A DNA stretch of 44,010 nucleotides from an uncultured Lachnospiraceae bacterium (GTDB lineage: Bacteria; Bacillota; Clostridia; Lachnospirales; Lachnospiraceae). Below the pieces are notes generated by a model. The model was not told where the DNA came from. It searched no databases and saw only the letters and a list, made by a program, of their open reading frames with translations. The position numbers were made by a program, and so were the translations under genes. Of this stretch, positions 25,528 through 34,903 are shown piece by piece. The stretch lies in assembly GCA_947626475.1 (NCBI GenBank), contig CANQSK010000007.1, forward strand, positions 1 through 44,010, in the 5' to 3' direction. How positions within the stretch are numbered: the stretch's first letter is position 1; each line of letters opens with the position of its first letter.

Positions 25528-26244
25528 ATGGATTCCGAGAAAAAACCATTGCCCAGGCATGTGGCGGTAATTCTGGACGGCAACGGCAGATGGGCCAAGG
25601 CTCACGGCGTTCCCAGAGCCATGGGACACAAAGCGGGCTGCGAGACCCTTGAGAAGATGGTGGAAGCGGCCGCCAGAATGGGACTGGAATATTTTACGGT
25701 GTATGGTTTTTCCACCGAGAACTGGAAGCGGTCCGAGGAGGAAGTGGGAGCGCTGATGAATCTGTTCCGGTATTATATGGTGCGAATCATCAAGATTGCC
25801 AACGAGAATAATGTGCGTGTGCGGATGATCGGGGAGAAAAGCAGGTTCGCGCCGGATATTATCCAGGGAATCGACAGGATGGTGGAGAGCACCAAAGACA
25901 ATACCGGCCTGACCTTTGTGGTTGCCATCAACTACGGAGGCCGGGACGAGATCGTCCGGGCGGCCAGAAGGCTGACGGAAGATTACCGCCGTTCAGGGGA
26001 GGATGTGTCCCGTATCACGGAGGAGGAGTTCGCGTCCTACCTGGATACGGCCGGCATGCCGGATCCGGATCTGATGATCCGTACCAGCGGGGAGCTGCGG
26101 CTGTCCAACTATCTTCTCTGGCAGCTGGCATACGCGGAGCTTTACGTGACAGACTGTCTGTGGCCGGATTTCAATCAGGAAGAATTGGAAAAGGCCATTG
26201 CTGCGTACAATAAAAGGGAGCGCCGGTTCGGCGGGAGGAAGTAA
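25528..26244 (+). CDS. uppS: isoprenyl transferase (undecaprenyl diphosphate synthase)
   Basis: Predicted 238-residue cis-prenyltransferase that builds the C55 lipid carrier for cell-wall synthesis from FPP and IPP. The P-loop-like motif HVAVILDGNGRWAK has the Mg-binding Asp17. VYGFSTENWKRS and the C-terminal PDLMIRTSGELRLSNYLLWQ are family hallmarks. GGAGGAAG precedes the ATG. cdsA begins two bases after the stop. Confidence 0.96.
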   Translation: MDSEKKPLPRHVAVILDGNGRWAKAHGVPRAMGHKAGCETLEKMVEAAARMGLEYFTVYGFSTENWKRSEEEVGALMNLFRYYMVRIIKIANENNVRVRMIGEKSRFAPDIIQGIDRMVESTKDNTGLTFVVAINYGGRDEIVRAARRLTEDYRRSGEDVSRITEEEFASYLDTAGMPDPDLMIRTSGELRLSNYLLWQLAYAELYVTDCLWPDFNQEELEKAIAAYNKRERRFGGRK

Positions 26245-26245
26245 T

Positions 26246-27046
26246 ATGTTTACGACACGTCTGATAAGCGGAGTCATTCTGCTGATTCTGGCTATCTTCA
26301 TCGCGGGCTATGGGGGCGCGGTACTGTTTGTGACTACGGGGCTGATTTCCCTTATCGGTCTGTATGAGCTTTACCGTGTGCTGAACATTGAGCGGACGCC
26401 GCTGGCCTTTATCGGCTACGGCGCGTCAGTATTTTATTACGGTCTTCTCTGGATCCACGCGGAGGAGTATGTGACGCTGATGGCCATCGGCGCCCTGATG
26501 CTGCTGATGAGCCTGTATGTGTTTGCGTTTCCCAAATATAAGACGGAGCAGATCACGGCGGCGTTCTTCGGCGTGTTCTATGTGTCCATGATGCTGTCCT
26601 ACCTGTATCAGGTGCGGCAGATGCCGGACGGAAAGTATCTGGTGTGGCTGATCTTCCTAAGCTCCTGGGGATGCGATACCTGCGCTTACTGCGTGGGAAT
26701 GCTGTTCGGACATCACCGCCTTACACCGGTGCTGAGTCCGAAGAAATCTGTGGAAGGAGCCATAGGCGGAGCGGCGGGAGCCGGTATTCTGGGATGCGTC
26801 TACGCGCTGTTCCTGGGGAGAAGAATGGCCAACGTCGGCAATCCTATGGTTGCATGCGCCGCTGCCTGCGTGATCGCGGCGGTGATCTCCCAGATCGGGG
26901 ATCTGGCCGCCTCAGCCATCAAGCGGAATCATCAGGTGAAGGATTACGGCAATCTGATCCCCGGCCACGGCGGCATTCTGGACCGGTTTGACAGCATGCT
27001 TTTTACGGCTCCGGCCATCTACTTTGCGATTACGTTTTTGAGGTGA
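26246..27046 (+). CDS. cdsA: phosphatidate cytidylyltransferase
   Basis: Predicted 266-residue membrane enzyme making CDP-diacylglycerol from CTP and phosphatidic acid, the precursor of phospholipids. The start at 26246 has GGGAGG six to eight bases upstream; a longer frame would lie inside uppS. There are about eight membrane segments. The family signature is intact near the C-terminus (SAIKRNHQVKDYGN followed by PGHGGILDRFDS). Its TGA overlaps the ribosome binding site region of dxr. Confidence 0.95.
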   Translation: MFTTRLISGVILLILAIFIAGYGGAVLFVTTGLISLIGLYELYRVLNIERTPLAFIGYGASVFYYGLLWIHAEEYVTLMAIGALMLLMSLYVFAFPKYKTEQITAAFFGVFYVSMMLSYLYQVRQMPDGKYLVWLIFLSSWGCDTCAYCVGMLFGHHRLTPVLSPKKSVEGAIGGAAGAGILGCVYALFLGRRMANVGNPMVACAAACVIAAVISQIGDLAASAIKRNHQVKDYGNLIPGHGGILDRFDSMLFTAPAIYFAITFLR

Positions 27047-27051
27047 CGGAT

Positions 27052-28188
27052 ATGAAAAACATTTCTGTTCTGGGCTCCACCGGCTCCATCGGTACCCAGA
27101 CTCTGGAAGTGGTGGAAAACAACGGCGATATTCGGGTGACGGCACTGGCGGCCGGCAGCAATATCGCCCTTTTAGAGCGGCAGATCCGCAGGTTCCGGCC
27201 CAGGCTGGCCTGCGTGTGGGATGAGAAGAAGGCGGCGGAGCTTAAGACGGCGGTGGCGGATCTGGATGTCCGGATCGTGTCCGGTATGGACGGCCTGATC
27301 CAGGCGGCCGCGGAGCCGACGGCGGAGCTGACCGTTACCGCCGTGGTGGGTATGATCGGAATCCGGCCCACTATCGCGGCCATGGAGGCAGGTAAGGATA
27401 TCGCTCTGGCCAACAAGGAGACTCTGGTCACGGCAGGCCATCTGATCATGCCTCTGGCCAGGAAAAAGGGAGTGAGGATCCTTCCGGTAGACAGTGAGCA
27501 CAGCGCCATATTTCAGTGCATGAGGGACGGCAATCGGATTCACAGGATCCTTCTGACAGCCTCCGGGGGCCCTTTCCGGGGCCGGAGCAGGGAGCAGATG
27601 AGAGAGATTCAGCCGGAGGACGCCCTGAAGCATCCCAACTGGTCTATGGGGCGAAAGATTACGATAGATTCCTCTACCATGGTCAATAAGGGCCTGGAGG
27701 TTATGGAGGCCCGCTGGCTGTTTGATGTGGGGGCGGACCGGATACAGGTGGTGGTTCAGCCCAAAAGCATCATCCATTCCATGGTGGAGTTTGAGGACGG
27801 CGCGGTCATGGCCCAGCTGGGAACGCCGGACATGAAGCTGCCGATCCAGTATGCCCTGTATTATCCGGAGCGCAGGTATCTTCCGGGAAAGAGGCTGGAT
27901 TTCTGGAGCCTGGGACAGATCGTTCTGGAAAAACCGGACTTTGAGAATTTTCCGGCATTGTCTCTGGCCTATGAGGCCGGGCGGACCGGAGGTTCCCTTC
28001 CGACGGTGTTCAACGCCGCCAACGAGTATGCCGTAGGCCGTTTCCTGGACAGAAAGATATCTTATCTGGCGATCACCGATATGATCGCGGCTGCCATGAG
28101 CCGCCACCGGGTCATAGAGAATCCTTCCCTGGAGCAGATTCTGGAGACGGAACAGGAGACATACGAGTATCTGAGAACGGCTGAATAA
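27052..28188 (+). CDS. dxr: 1-deoxy-D-xylulose 5-phosphate reductoisomerase
   Basis: Predicted 378-residue NADPH enzyme of the MEP isoprenoid pathway, converting DXP to MEP. I chose the ATG at 27052 (MKNISVLGSTGSIGTQTLE) with GAGGTG just upstream, rather than the GTG at 27043. The Rossmann motif GSTGSIG, metal-site VDSEHSAIFQ and the SSTMVNKGLEVMEARWLF segment are complete. It supplies precursors used by the uppS product encoded two genes upstream; ispG of the same pathway is downstream. Confidence 0.95.
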   Translation: MKNISVLGSTGSIGTQTLEVVENNGDIRVTALAAGSNIALLERQIRRFRPRLACVWDEKKAAELKTAVADLDVRIVSGMDGLIQAAAEPTAELTVTAVVGMIGIRPTIAAMEAGKDIALANKETLVTAGHLIMPLARKKGVRILPVDSEHSAIFQCMRDGNRIHRILLTASGGPFRGRSREQMREIQPEDALKHPNWSMGRKITIDSSTMVNKGLEVMEARWLFDVGADRIQVVVQPKSIIHSMVEFEDGAVMAQLGTPDMKLPIQYALYYPERRYLPGKRLDFWSLGQIVLEKPDFENFPALSLAYEAGRTGGSLPTVFNAANEYAVGRFLDRKISYLAITDMIAAAMSRHRVIENPSLEQILETEQETYEYLRTAE

Positions 28189-28210
28189 GCGTGGAAAGAG
28201 GTAGTGTTTC

Positions 28211-29269
28211 ATGAGCATGATTATCGCGATACTGGTCTTTGGCCTTATTATACTGATCCATGAGTTCGGGCATTTTTTGCTGGCGAAGCTGTCGGGGATT
28301 GCCGTTCTGGAATTCTCTATCGGCATGGGGCCCAGAATGATTTCCTTTGTCAGAGGCGAGACCCGGTATTCCGTCAAATGGCTTCCCTTTGGAGGATCCT
28401 GTATGATGCTGGGCGAGGATGAGGCGGATTCCAACCCCAGAGCTTTTGTCAATAAGCCGGTCTGGGCCAGGATAGCTGTGGTGGCGGCCGGTCCCGTGTT
28501 TAATTTCCTGCTGGCCTTTTTGCTGGCTGTAGTCATCGTCCATTTTGCCGGATATGACCCGGCGGAGCTGATCGGGATCCAGCCGGGTTTCTCGGCGGAG
28601 GAGCAGGGAATGGAGGCCGGCGATGTCATTACCAGAATGGACGGCACTCCCATTGTGATCTACCGGGATGTGACCATGTTTATGATGAATCACGCCAGCC
28701 GTCCCATCCGGGTGGAGTTTAAGAGGCCTGTGGAGGGAGGCGGCTGGGAGAAGCATACAGTTACCCTTACGCCCAGAATTTCGGAGGAAACAGGCACCTA
28801 TATGCTGGGGATCATTGTCAGCGGAGGCAGAAAACAGGCGGACGGCGCTCTGGAGACTTTGAAATACGGCGCCTACGAGGTGGTCTACTGGATCAAGGCC
28901 GTTATCAAAAGTCTGGGAATGCTGTTTGGCGGACAGGTTCATTCGGACGATCTGGCCGGACCCATCCGGATGGTGACCATCGTGGACGAGACGGTGGAGG
29001 AAAGCATCGTTTACGGAGTGAGCACCATGCTTCTGAGTGTGGCCAACCTGTGCGTGCTGTTCAGCGCCAATCTGGGAGTGATGAATCTTCTTCCGGTACC
29101 TGCCCTGGACGGGGGAAGGCTGGTATTTCTCCTGATCGAGGCGGTGAGGGGCCGTCCTCTGAACCGGGAGAAGGAAGGCATGATTCACATGATCGGGATG
29201 GCCCTTCTTATGTGCCTGATGGTGTTTATACTGTTTAACGATATTTCCAATGTATTTTTCCATGGATAG
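28211..29269 (+). CDS. rseP: RseP-type site-2 (intramembrane) zinc metalloprotease
   Basis: Predicted 352-residue membrane protease. The zinc motif H17-E-F-G-H21 lies in the first membrane helix. A single PDZ domain (GIQPGFSAEEQGMEAGDVIT) sits in the middle. The second active-site motif NLLPVPALDGGRL is in a late helix. The family cleaves anti-sigma factors, signal peptide remnants or other membrane proteins. AGAGG is the ribosome binding site. It sits in its usual place between dxr and ispG. Confidence 0.94.
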   Translation: MSMIIAILVFGLIILIHEFGHFLLAKLSGIAVLEFSIGMGPRMISFVRGETRYSVKWLPFGGSCMMLGEDEADSNPRAFVNKPVWARIAVVAAGPVFNFLLAFLLAVVIVHFAGYDPAELIGIQPGFSAEEQGMEAGDVITRMDGTPIVIYRDVTMFMMNHASRPIRVEFKRPVEGGGWEKHTVTLTPRISEETGTYMLGIIVSGGRKQADGALETLKYGAYEVVYWIKAVIKSLGMLFGGQVHSDDLAGPIRMVTIVDETVEESIVYGVSTMLLSVANLCVLFSANLGVMNLLPVPALDGGRLVFLLIEAVRGRPLNREKEGMIHMIGMALLMCLMVFILFNDISNVFFHG

Positions 29270-29279
29270 GAGAGGACTT

Positions 29280-30344
29280 ATGAGCAGAAGAGAAACCAGA
29301 ACCGTTCAGATCGGAGACCGGGTTATCGGCGGAGGAAATCCGATTCTGATCCAGTCCATGTGCAATACGAAGACAGAGGACGCGGCCGCCACCGTGGAGC
29401 AGATCCGGAAGCTGGAAAGAGCCGGCTGCGACATCATCCGCGTGGCGGTTCCCACCATGGAAGCCGCCGCCGCCGTCAAGGATATACGGCGGCAGATACA
29501 TATTCCTCTGGTGGCGGACATCCATTTTGATTACCGGCTGGCCATCGCGTCTCTGGAGTGCGGGGCGGACAAGATCCGCATCAATCCTGGCAACATCGGT
29601 TCCCCTGAACGGCTCCGCGCGGTGGTGGACAAGGCCAGGGAGCGGAACGTGCCGATCCGTGTGGGAGTCAACAGCGGTTCCCTGGAGAAGAGTCTGATTG
29701 AAAAATACGGCGGCGTCACGGCGGAGGGGCTGGTGGACAGCGCTCTGGACAAGGTGGCCATGATCGAGCGGATGGGCTATGACAATCTGGTCATCAGCAT
29801 CAAGTCTTCCGACGTGATGATGTGCGTGAAGGCTCACGAGTTGATCGCCAGAAAGACCAGATATCCTCTCCATGTGGGCATTACGGAGGCGGGAACCGTC
29901 ACCTCCGGCAATATCAAGTCGGCGGTGGGCCTGGGAATTATCCTGAATCAGGGGATTGGAGACACCATACGGGTGTCCCTGACCGGAGACCCGGTTGAGG
30001 AGGTCAAGTCGGCCAAGCTGATACTTAAGACGCTGGGGCTGCGGAAGGGCGGCATCGAGGTAGTGTCCTGTCCCACCTGCGGCCGCACCAGGATCGATTT
30101 GATCGGCCTGGCGTCCCAGGTTGAGAACATGGTGACGGAGTTTGACGATCTTGACATAAAGGTAGCGGTTATGGGCTGCGCTGTCAACGGTCCCGGAGAG
30201 GCCAGGGAGGCGGACCTGGGAATAGCGGGCGGCAACGGAGAGGGCCTTCTGTTTAAGAAGGGACAGATTATACGCAAGATGCCGGAGGACCAGCTTCTGG
30301 CCGCTCTGCGGGAGGAACTGCTGAAGCTGAGAGAGGAACCATGA
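29280..30344 (+). CDS. ispG: 4-hydroxy-3-methylbut-2-en-1-yl diphosphate synthase
   Basis: Predicted 354-residue [4Fe-4S] enzyme of the MEP pathway, making HMBPP. The start at 29280 follows AGGAGAGG. The TIM-barrel N-terminal half begins RRETRTVQIGDRVIGGGNPI. Cluster cysteines are in SCPTCGRTR and MGCAVNGPGEA. The stop overlaps the polC start (ATGA), indicating translational coupling. This is the single-module bacterial form. Confidence 0.96.
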   Translation: MSRRETRTVQIGDRVIGGGNPILIQSMCNTKTEDAAATVEQIRKLERAGCDIIRVAVPTMEAAAAVKDIRRQIHIPLVADIHFDYRLAIASLECGADKIRINPGNIGSPERLRAVVDKARERNVPIRVGVNSGSLEKSLIEKYGGVTAEGLVDSALDKVAMIERMGYDNLVISIKSSDVMMCVKAHELIARKTRYPLHVGITEAGTVTSGNIKSAVGLGIILNQGIGDTIRVSLTGDPVEEVKSAKLILKTLGLRKGGIEVVSCPTCGRTRIDLIGLASQVENMVTEFDDLDIKVAVMGCAVNGPGEAREADLGIAGGNGEGLLFKKGQIIRKMPEDQLLAALREELLKLREEP

Positions 30345-33300
30345 GCAAATCATTTTTGGAAGTGTTTCCGGAACTGCATATTGCGGATGAACTGAAGGAT
30401 CTGCTTCGTATGGTGGAGGTGGAGCGCGTGACCTCCAACAGGGACCGCAGCTCTCTCAGGGTGTACATAAACAGTCCGAGACTGATTCACAGGCAGGCCA
30501 TATCGGCGCTGGAGAAAGGCATCTGCGACCAGCTGTTCCCCAACAAGAAGCTGTCGGTGAAGATCATAGAGAAGTACCGGCTGTCGGAGCAGTATACTCC
30601 GGAAAAGCTGTTTCGCGTCTATAAGGAAAGCATTCTTCTGGAGCTGAAGCATTACAGTATTGTCGAGTACAACATGCTCCGGCGGGCCGTCTGTTCCTTT
30701 CCGAAGGAGGATATCCTTCACCTGGCGGTGGAGGATAACTCTGTGTTTCGGGAGCGGTCCGGGGAGCTGAAGAGGGTGCTGGAAAAAATATTTTTCGAGC
30801 GCTGCAACCGTCCGCTGGCGGTGGAGTATGAGTATGTGCCCCGGAAGGAGAAGGAAGAGCCCTTCGGAGAAGCGAGCGTGCTTTCCGCCGCGTTTCCGGC
30901 GCAGGAAACGCGTCAGATGCAGGAAGCGGGGACTGGGAATACGGCTGAGAGTCCGGTTGGAGAAATACCGGCGAAGAGTCCGACGGGAGAAATGCCGGCG
31001 GGGAATCCGGCCGGGGAAACTCCGGCAGGGAGTCCGGTCAGGGAAACTCCGGTGGGGGCGTCCTCCGGCAGCGCCAATACCTTCGGCGCCAAATGGGGCG
31101 GCAGAAGAAATTCCTCTAAGGACGGCAGGCGCATCGGCGGATACCAGAAGAAAAGCAATAACCCGGACGTCTATTACGGCCGGGATTTTGACGATGAATT
31201 TATCAGTATTTCTGACATTACCGGGGAAATCGGGGAAGTGACCATCCGTGGGAAGATCATTTTTACGGACCGGCGGCTCCTGAAAAGCGGAAAGACCCTG
31301 GTTATTTTTGATGTGACGGATTTTACGGACACCATCGGGGTGAAGCTTTTTGTCAGCGAGGAGGCCCTGGAGGATGTGGACAAAGCCGTCGCAAACGGGA
31401 AGTTTGTGAAGCTGAAGGGCATGACGACCATTGACAAGTTCGACGGAGAGCTGACTATTGGCTCAGTGGTGGGAATCAAGAAGTGCGAAGACTTCAGCAA
31501 TAAGCGGGAGGACCACAGCCCTCTGAAGCGGGTGGAGCTTCACTGCCATACAAAGATGAGCGACATGGACGGTATATCCGACGTGAAGGACATTATCAAA
31601 CAGGCAAAAAAATGGGGCATGCCGGCCCTTGCCGTTACCGACCACGGAGTTGTCCAGGCCTTCCCTGACGCCAGCCACGCCCTGGGTAAGGGCGATGATT
31701 TCAAGATCATCTATGGCGTAGAGGGCTATCTGGTGGACGATATGAAGCTGCTGGTTGAGAACGCCGCGGGCCAGAGCTTCGACGATCCCTTTGTGGTGTT
31801 TGATATTGAGACCACGGGATTCAGTCCCATCAATGACCGGATCATTGAGATCGGCGCCGTGAAGGTGGAAAATGGGAAGATCACGGATAAGTTCAGCACC
31901 TTTGTGAATCCGGACGTTCCCATTCCCTTCCGGATCGAGCAGCTGACGGGAATCAGCGATGCCATGGTGTTGCCTGCTCCGAAGATTGACAAGGTGCTGC
32001 CGGAATTTCTGGAATTCTGCCGGGGAGCGGCCCTGGTGGCCCACAACGCTTCCTTTGATGTCAGCTTTATTTCCAGGAACGCGAAGCTTCTGGGTCTGGA
32101 GTTTGAGCCTACGGTGCTGGACACTGTGTCCCTGGCCAGGATGCTGCTGCCTCAGCTGAACCGTTTTAAGCTGGATACGGTCGCCAAGGCCCTGAACATT
32201 TCCCTGGAGAACCATCACCGGGCGGTGGACGACGCCGGCTGCACGGCGGAAATCTTCGTGACCTTCCTTTCCATGCTCAGGAATAAAGGCATTGACAATG
32301 TGGACCGGCTGAATGAGATGAACGCCCTGGACGCGGACCGGGTGAAGAAGCTGCCGTCCTACCATATTATTATTCTGGCCAAGAACGATGTGGGGCGGGT
32401 GAATCTGTACCGGCTGGTGTCCCGGTCCCACATTGACTATTTCTATCGGAGGCCCAGGATCCCCAGAAGCCTTCTGAGCAAGTGGAGAGAGGGGCTTATT
32501 ATCGGTTCCGCCTGTGAGGCGGGGGAGCTGTTCCAGGCGGTGCTGCGGGGAACGGACGACAATCAGATCGGCGAGATCGTTAATTTTTATGATTATCTGG
32601 AAATACAGCCGCTGGGGAACAACGCTTTTATGCTGGAGGACGAGGACAGCTCGGTCAAGAGCGAGGAGGACCTGAAAAATCTGAACAGACGGATCGTGGA
32701 GCTGGGGGAGCAGTTTCATAAGCCGGTGTGCGCCACCTGCGACGTCCATTTCCTGAACCCTGAGGATGAGGTTTACCGCCGGATCATCATGGCCTCCAGA
32801 ACCCATGAGAACAATGACAACCAGGCCCCCCTGTATCTGAGGACCACGGAGGAGATGCTGAAGGAGTTTGAGTATCTCGGCTCGGACAAGGCCATGGAGG
32901 TGGTGGTGACCAACACCAGAATGATCGCGGACATGTGCGAGCCCATCTCGCCGGTCCGTCCCGACAAGTGTCCGCCGGTCATTGAGGATTCCGACAATAC
33001 CCTGCGGAAGATCTGCTATGACAGGGCCCATGAGCTTTACGGGGAGGAGCTGCCGTCCATTGTGGTGGACCGTCTGGAACGTGAGCTGAATTCCATTATC
33101 TCCAACGGTTTCGCGGTCATGTATATCATCGCTCAGAAGCTGGTGTGGAAATCCAACGAGGACGGCTATCTGGTAGGTTCCCGTGGTTCCGTCGGTTCCT
33201 CCCTGGTGGCTACCATGGCGGGAATCACGGAGGTGAACCCCTTAAGTCCTCATTATTATTGTCCCAGCTGCCATTACTCGGATTTCGATTCGGAGGAGGT

Positions 33301-34864
33301 CCGGAAGTTTTCCGGAATGTCAGGCTGCGACATGCCGGACCGGGAATGTCCCCGGTGCGGCGCCATGCTGAAAAAAGAGGGGCACGATATTCCCTTTGAG
33401 ACGTTTCTGGGATTCAAGGGCGACAAGGAGCCGGATATCGACCTGAATTTCTCCGGCGAGTACCAGAGCCATGCCCACGACTACACAGAGGTTATCTTCG
33501 GAAAAGGGCAGACTTACCGGGCCGGGACCATCGGCACCCTGGCGGACAAAACGGCCTACGGCTATGTGAAAAATTATTATGAGGAGCGGGGAGACCGGAA
33601 GCGGAACTGTGAGATCAACCGTCTGGTCCAGGGATGCGTGGGAATCCGAAGGACCACAGGCCAGCATCCCGGCGGCATCATTGTTCTGCCTATAGGGGAG
33701 GATATCGATTCCTTTACGCCGGTGCAGCGGCCGGCCAACGACATGACCTCCACCACGGTGACCACCCATTTCGACTATCACTCCATCGACCACAACCTGC
33801 TGAAGCTGGACATTCTGGGACACGATGATCCCACCATGATCCGCATGCTCCAGGACCTGACCGGGGTTGACCCCAGGGAGATTCCTCTGGACAGCCCCGA
33901 GGTCATGTCGCTGTTTCAGAATACGTCGGCTCTGGGAGTGACGCCGGACGACATCGGCGGGTGCAGGCTGGGCGCTTTGGGCGTGCCGGAGTTCGGAACG
34001 GATTTTGCCATGCAGATGCTGATCGACGCCAAGCCCAGGTATTTTTCCGATCTGGTCCGGATCGCCGGACTGGCCCACGGCACAGACGTATGGCTGGGGA
34101 ACGCCAAGGATCTGATCCTCAGCGGCCAGGCCACGATTCAGACGGCAATCTGTTGCCGAGATGATATTATGGTCTACCTGATCCAGAAGGGCCTGGATCA
34201 AAGCCTGTCCTTCACCATTATGGAGTCTGTGCGTAAGGGAAAGGGCCTGAAACCGGACTGGGAGAAGGAGATGCTGGCCCACCAGGTGCCGGAGTGGTAC
34301 ATTGAGTCCTGCAAGAAGATCAAATACATGTTCCCGAAGGCCCACGCGGCGGCCTATGTAATGATGGCCTGGAGAATCGCCTACTGCAAGATTTTCTATC
34401 CGCTGGCCTACTACGCGGCGTTTTTCAGTATCCGCGCCAGCGCCTTCAACTATGAGATGATGTGCATGGGCCGGGCGAAGCTGGAGCACTATCTGGCAGA
34501 TTACCGGAACCGGTCCGATTCCCTGTCCAAGAAGGAACAGGACACTCTCCGGGATATGCGGGTGGTTCAGGAAATGTATGCCCGGGGATTTGAGTTTCTG
34601 CCCATCGATATCTATCAGGCTCAGGCCAGGGATTTCCAGATCGTGGAGGGAAAGCTGATGCCCTCTCTGGTCAGCATCGACGGGCTGGGAGAGCGTGCGG
34701 CGGAAAGTATTGTAGACGCCATTACCGACGGACCGTTTTTGTCCAGGGAGGACTTCCGCAACCGGACCGGCGTTGGGGACAAGATGTGCGCCATGCTGGG
34801 TGATCTGGGACTGCTGGAGGGGCTTCCGGAGAGCAACCAGCTGTCGCTGTTTGATTTTGTGTGA
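30341..34864 (+). CDS. polC: DNA polymerase III alpha subunit, Gram-positive PolC type
   Basis: Predicted 1507-residue replicative polymerase, somewhat longer than the usual 1430-1450. In order: an N-terminal domain; a linker with a four-fold nine-residue repeat (204-239); an OB-fold (around 290-375); a PHP domain starting ELHCHTKMSDMDG (about 398); an inserted DEDDh 3'-5' exonuclease (FDIETTGFSP about 488, HNASFDVSFI, HHRAVDDAG); a four-Cys zinc site (CPSC and CPRCG near 973-1007); and the palm motif PDIDLNFSG (about 1030). The C-terminus SNQLSLFDFV is a beta-clamp-binding peptide. It overlaps ispG by four bases. Confidence 0.97.
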   Translation: MSKSFLEVFPELHIADELKDLLRMVEVERVTSNRDRSSLRVYINSPRLIHRQAISALEKGICDQLFPNKKLSVKIIEKYRLSEQYTPEKLFRVYKESILLELKHYSIVEYNMLRRAVCSFPKEDILHLAVEDNSVFRERSGELKRVLEKIFFERCNRPLAVEYEYVPRKEKEEPFGEASVLSAAFPAQETRQMQEAGTGNTAESPVGEIPAKSPTGEMPAGNPAGETPAGSPVRETPVGASSGSANTFGAKWGGRRNSSKDGRRIGGYQKKSNNPDVYYGRDFDDEFISISDITGEIGEVTIRGKIIFTDRRLLKSGKTLVIFDVTDFTDTIGVKLFVSEEALEDVDKAVANGKFVKLKGMTTIDKFDGELTIGSVVGIKKCEDFSNKREDHSPLKRVELHCHTKMSDMDGISDVKDIIKQAKKWGMPALAVTDHGVVQAFPDASHALGKGDDFKIIYGVEGYLVDDMKLLVENAAGQSFDDPFVVFDIETTGFSPINDRIIEIGAVKVENGKITDKFSTFVNPDVPIPFRIEQLTGISDAMVLPAPKIDKVLPEFLEFCRGAALVAHNASFDVSFISRNAKLLGLEFEPTVLDTVSLARMLLPQLNRFKLDTVAKALNISLENHHRAVDDAGCTAEIFVTFLSMLRNKGIDNVDRLNEMNALDADRVKKLPSYHIIILAKNDVGRVNLYRLVSRSHIDYFYRRPRIPRSLLSKWREGLIIGSACEAGELFQAVLRGTDDNQIGEIVNFYDYLEIQPLGNNAFMLEDEDSSVKSEEDLKNLNRRIVELGEQFHKPVCATCDVHFLNPEDEVYRRIIMASRTHENNDNQAPLYLRTTEEMLKEFEYLGSDKAMEVVVTNTRMIADMCEPISPVRPDKCPPVIEDSDNTLRKICYDRAHELYGEELPSIVVDRLERELNSIISNGFAVMYIIAQKLVWKSNEDGYLVGSRGSVGSSLVATMAGITEVNPLSPHYYCPSCHYSDFDSEEVRKFSGMSGCDMPDRECPRCGAMLKKEGHDIPFETFLGFKGDKEPDIDLNFSGEYQSHAHDYTEVIFGKGQTYRAGTIGTLADKTAYGYVKNYYEERGDRKRNCEINRLVQGCVGIRRTTGQHPGGIIVLPIGEDIDSFTPVQRPANDMTSTTVTTHFDYHSIDHNLLKLDILGHDDPTMIRMLQDLTGVDPREIPLDSPEVMSLFQNTSALGVTPDDIGGCRLGALGVPEFGTDFAMQMLIDAKPRYFSDLVRIAGLAHGTDVWLGNAKDLILSGQATIQTAICCRDDIMVYLIQKGLDQSLSFTIMESVRKGKGLKPDWEKEMLAHQVPEWYIESCKKIKYMFPKAHAAAYVMMAWRIAYCKIFYPLAYYAAFFSIRASAFNYEMMCMGRAKLEHYLADYRNRSDSLSKKEQDTLRDMRVVQEMYARGFEFLPIDIYQAQARDFQIVEGKLMPSLVSIDGLGERAAESIVDAITDGPFLSREDFRNRTGVGDKMCAMLGDLGLLEGLPESNQLSLFDFV
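30950..31057. repeat. four tandem 27-bp units inside polC
   Basis: Four consecutive in-frame 27-bp units (30950, 30977, 31004, 31031) encode SPVGEIPAK, SPTGEMPAG, NPAGETPAG and SPVRETPVG. They form a flexible Pro/Gly/Glu linker between the PolC N-terminal and OB domains. A 27-bp unit keeps the frame whatever the copy number, so this is a candidate variable-number tandem repeat. Confidence 0.9.
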
Positions 34865-34903
34865 CGCGCTGTTGAATAATCATATGGAACAGGATGGTAA
34901 TAA

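Noticed and set aside
27172-28653. 493-codon open frame on the minus strand
   Set aside because: It is antisense to dxr and rseP, both of which are complete recognised genes. The translation shows no family features.
31463-33031. 522-codon open frame on the minus strand
   Set aside because: It lies wholly opposite polC, reads as His/Gln/Leu-rich low-quality protein with no recognisable domain, and has no start signal. It is a codon-bias shadow.
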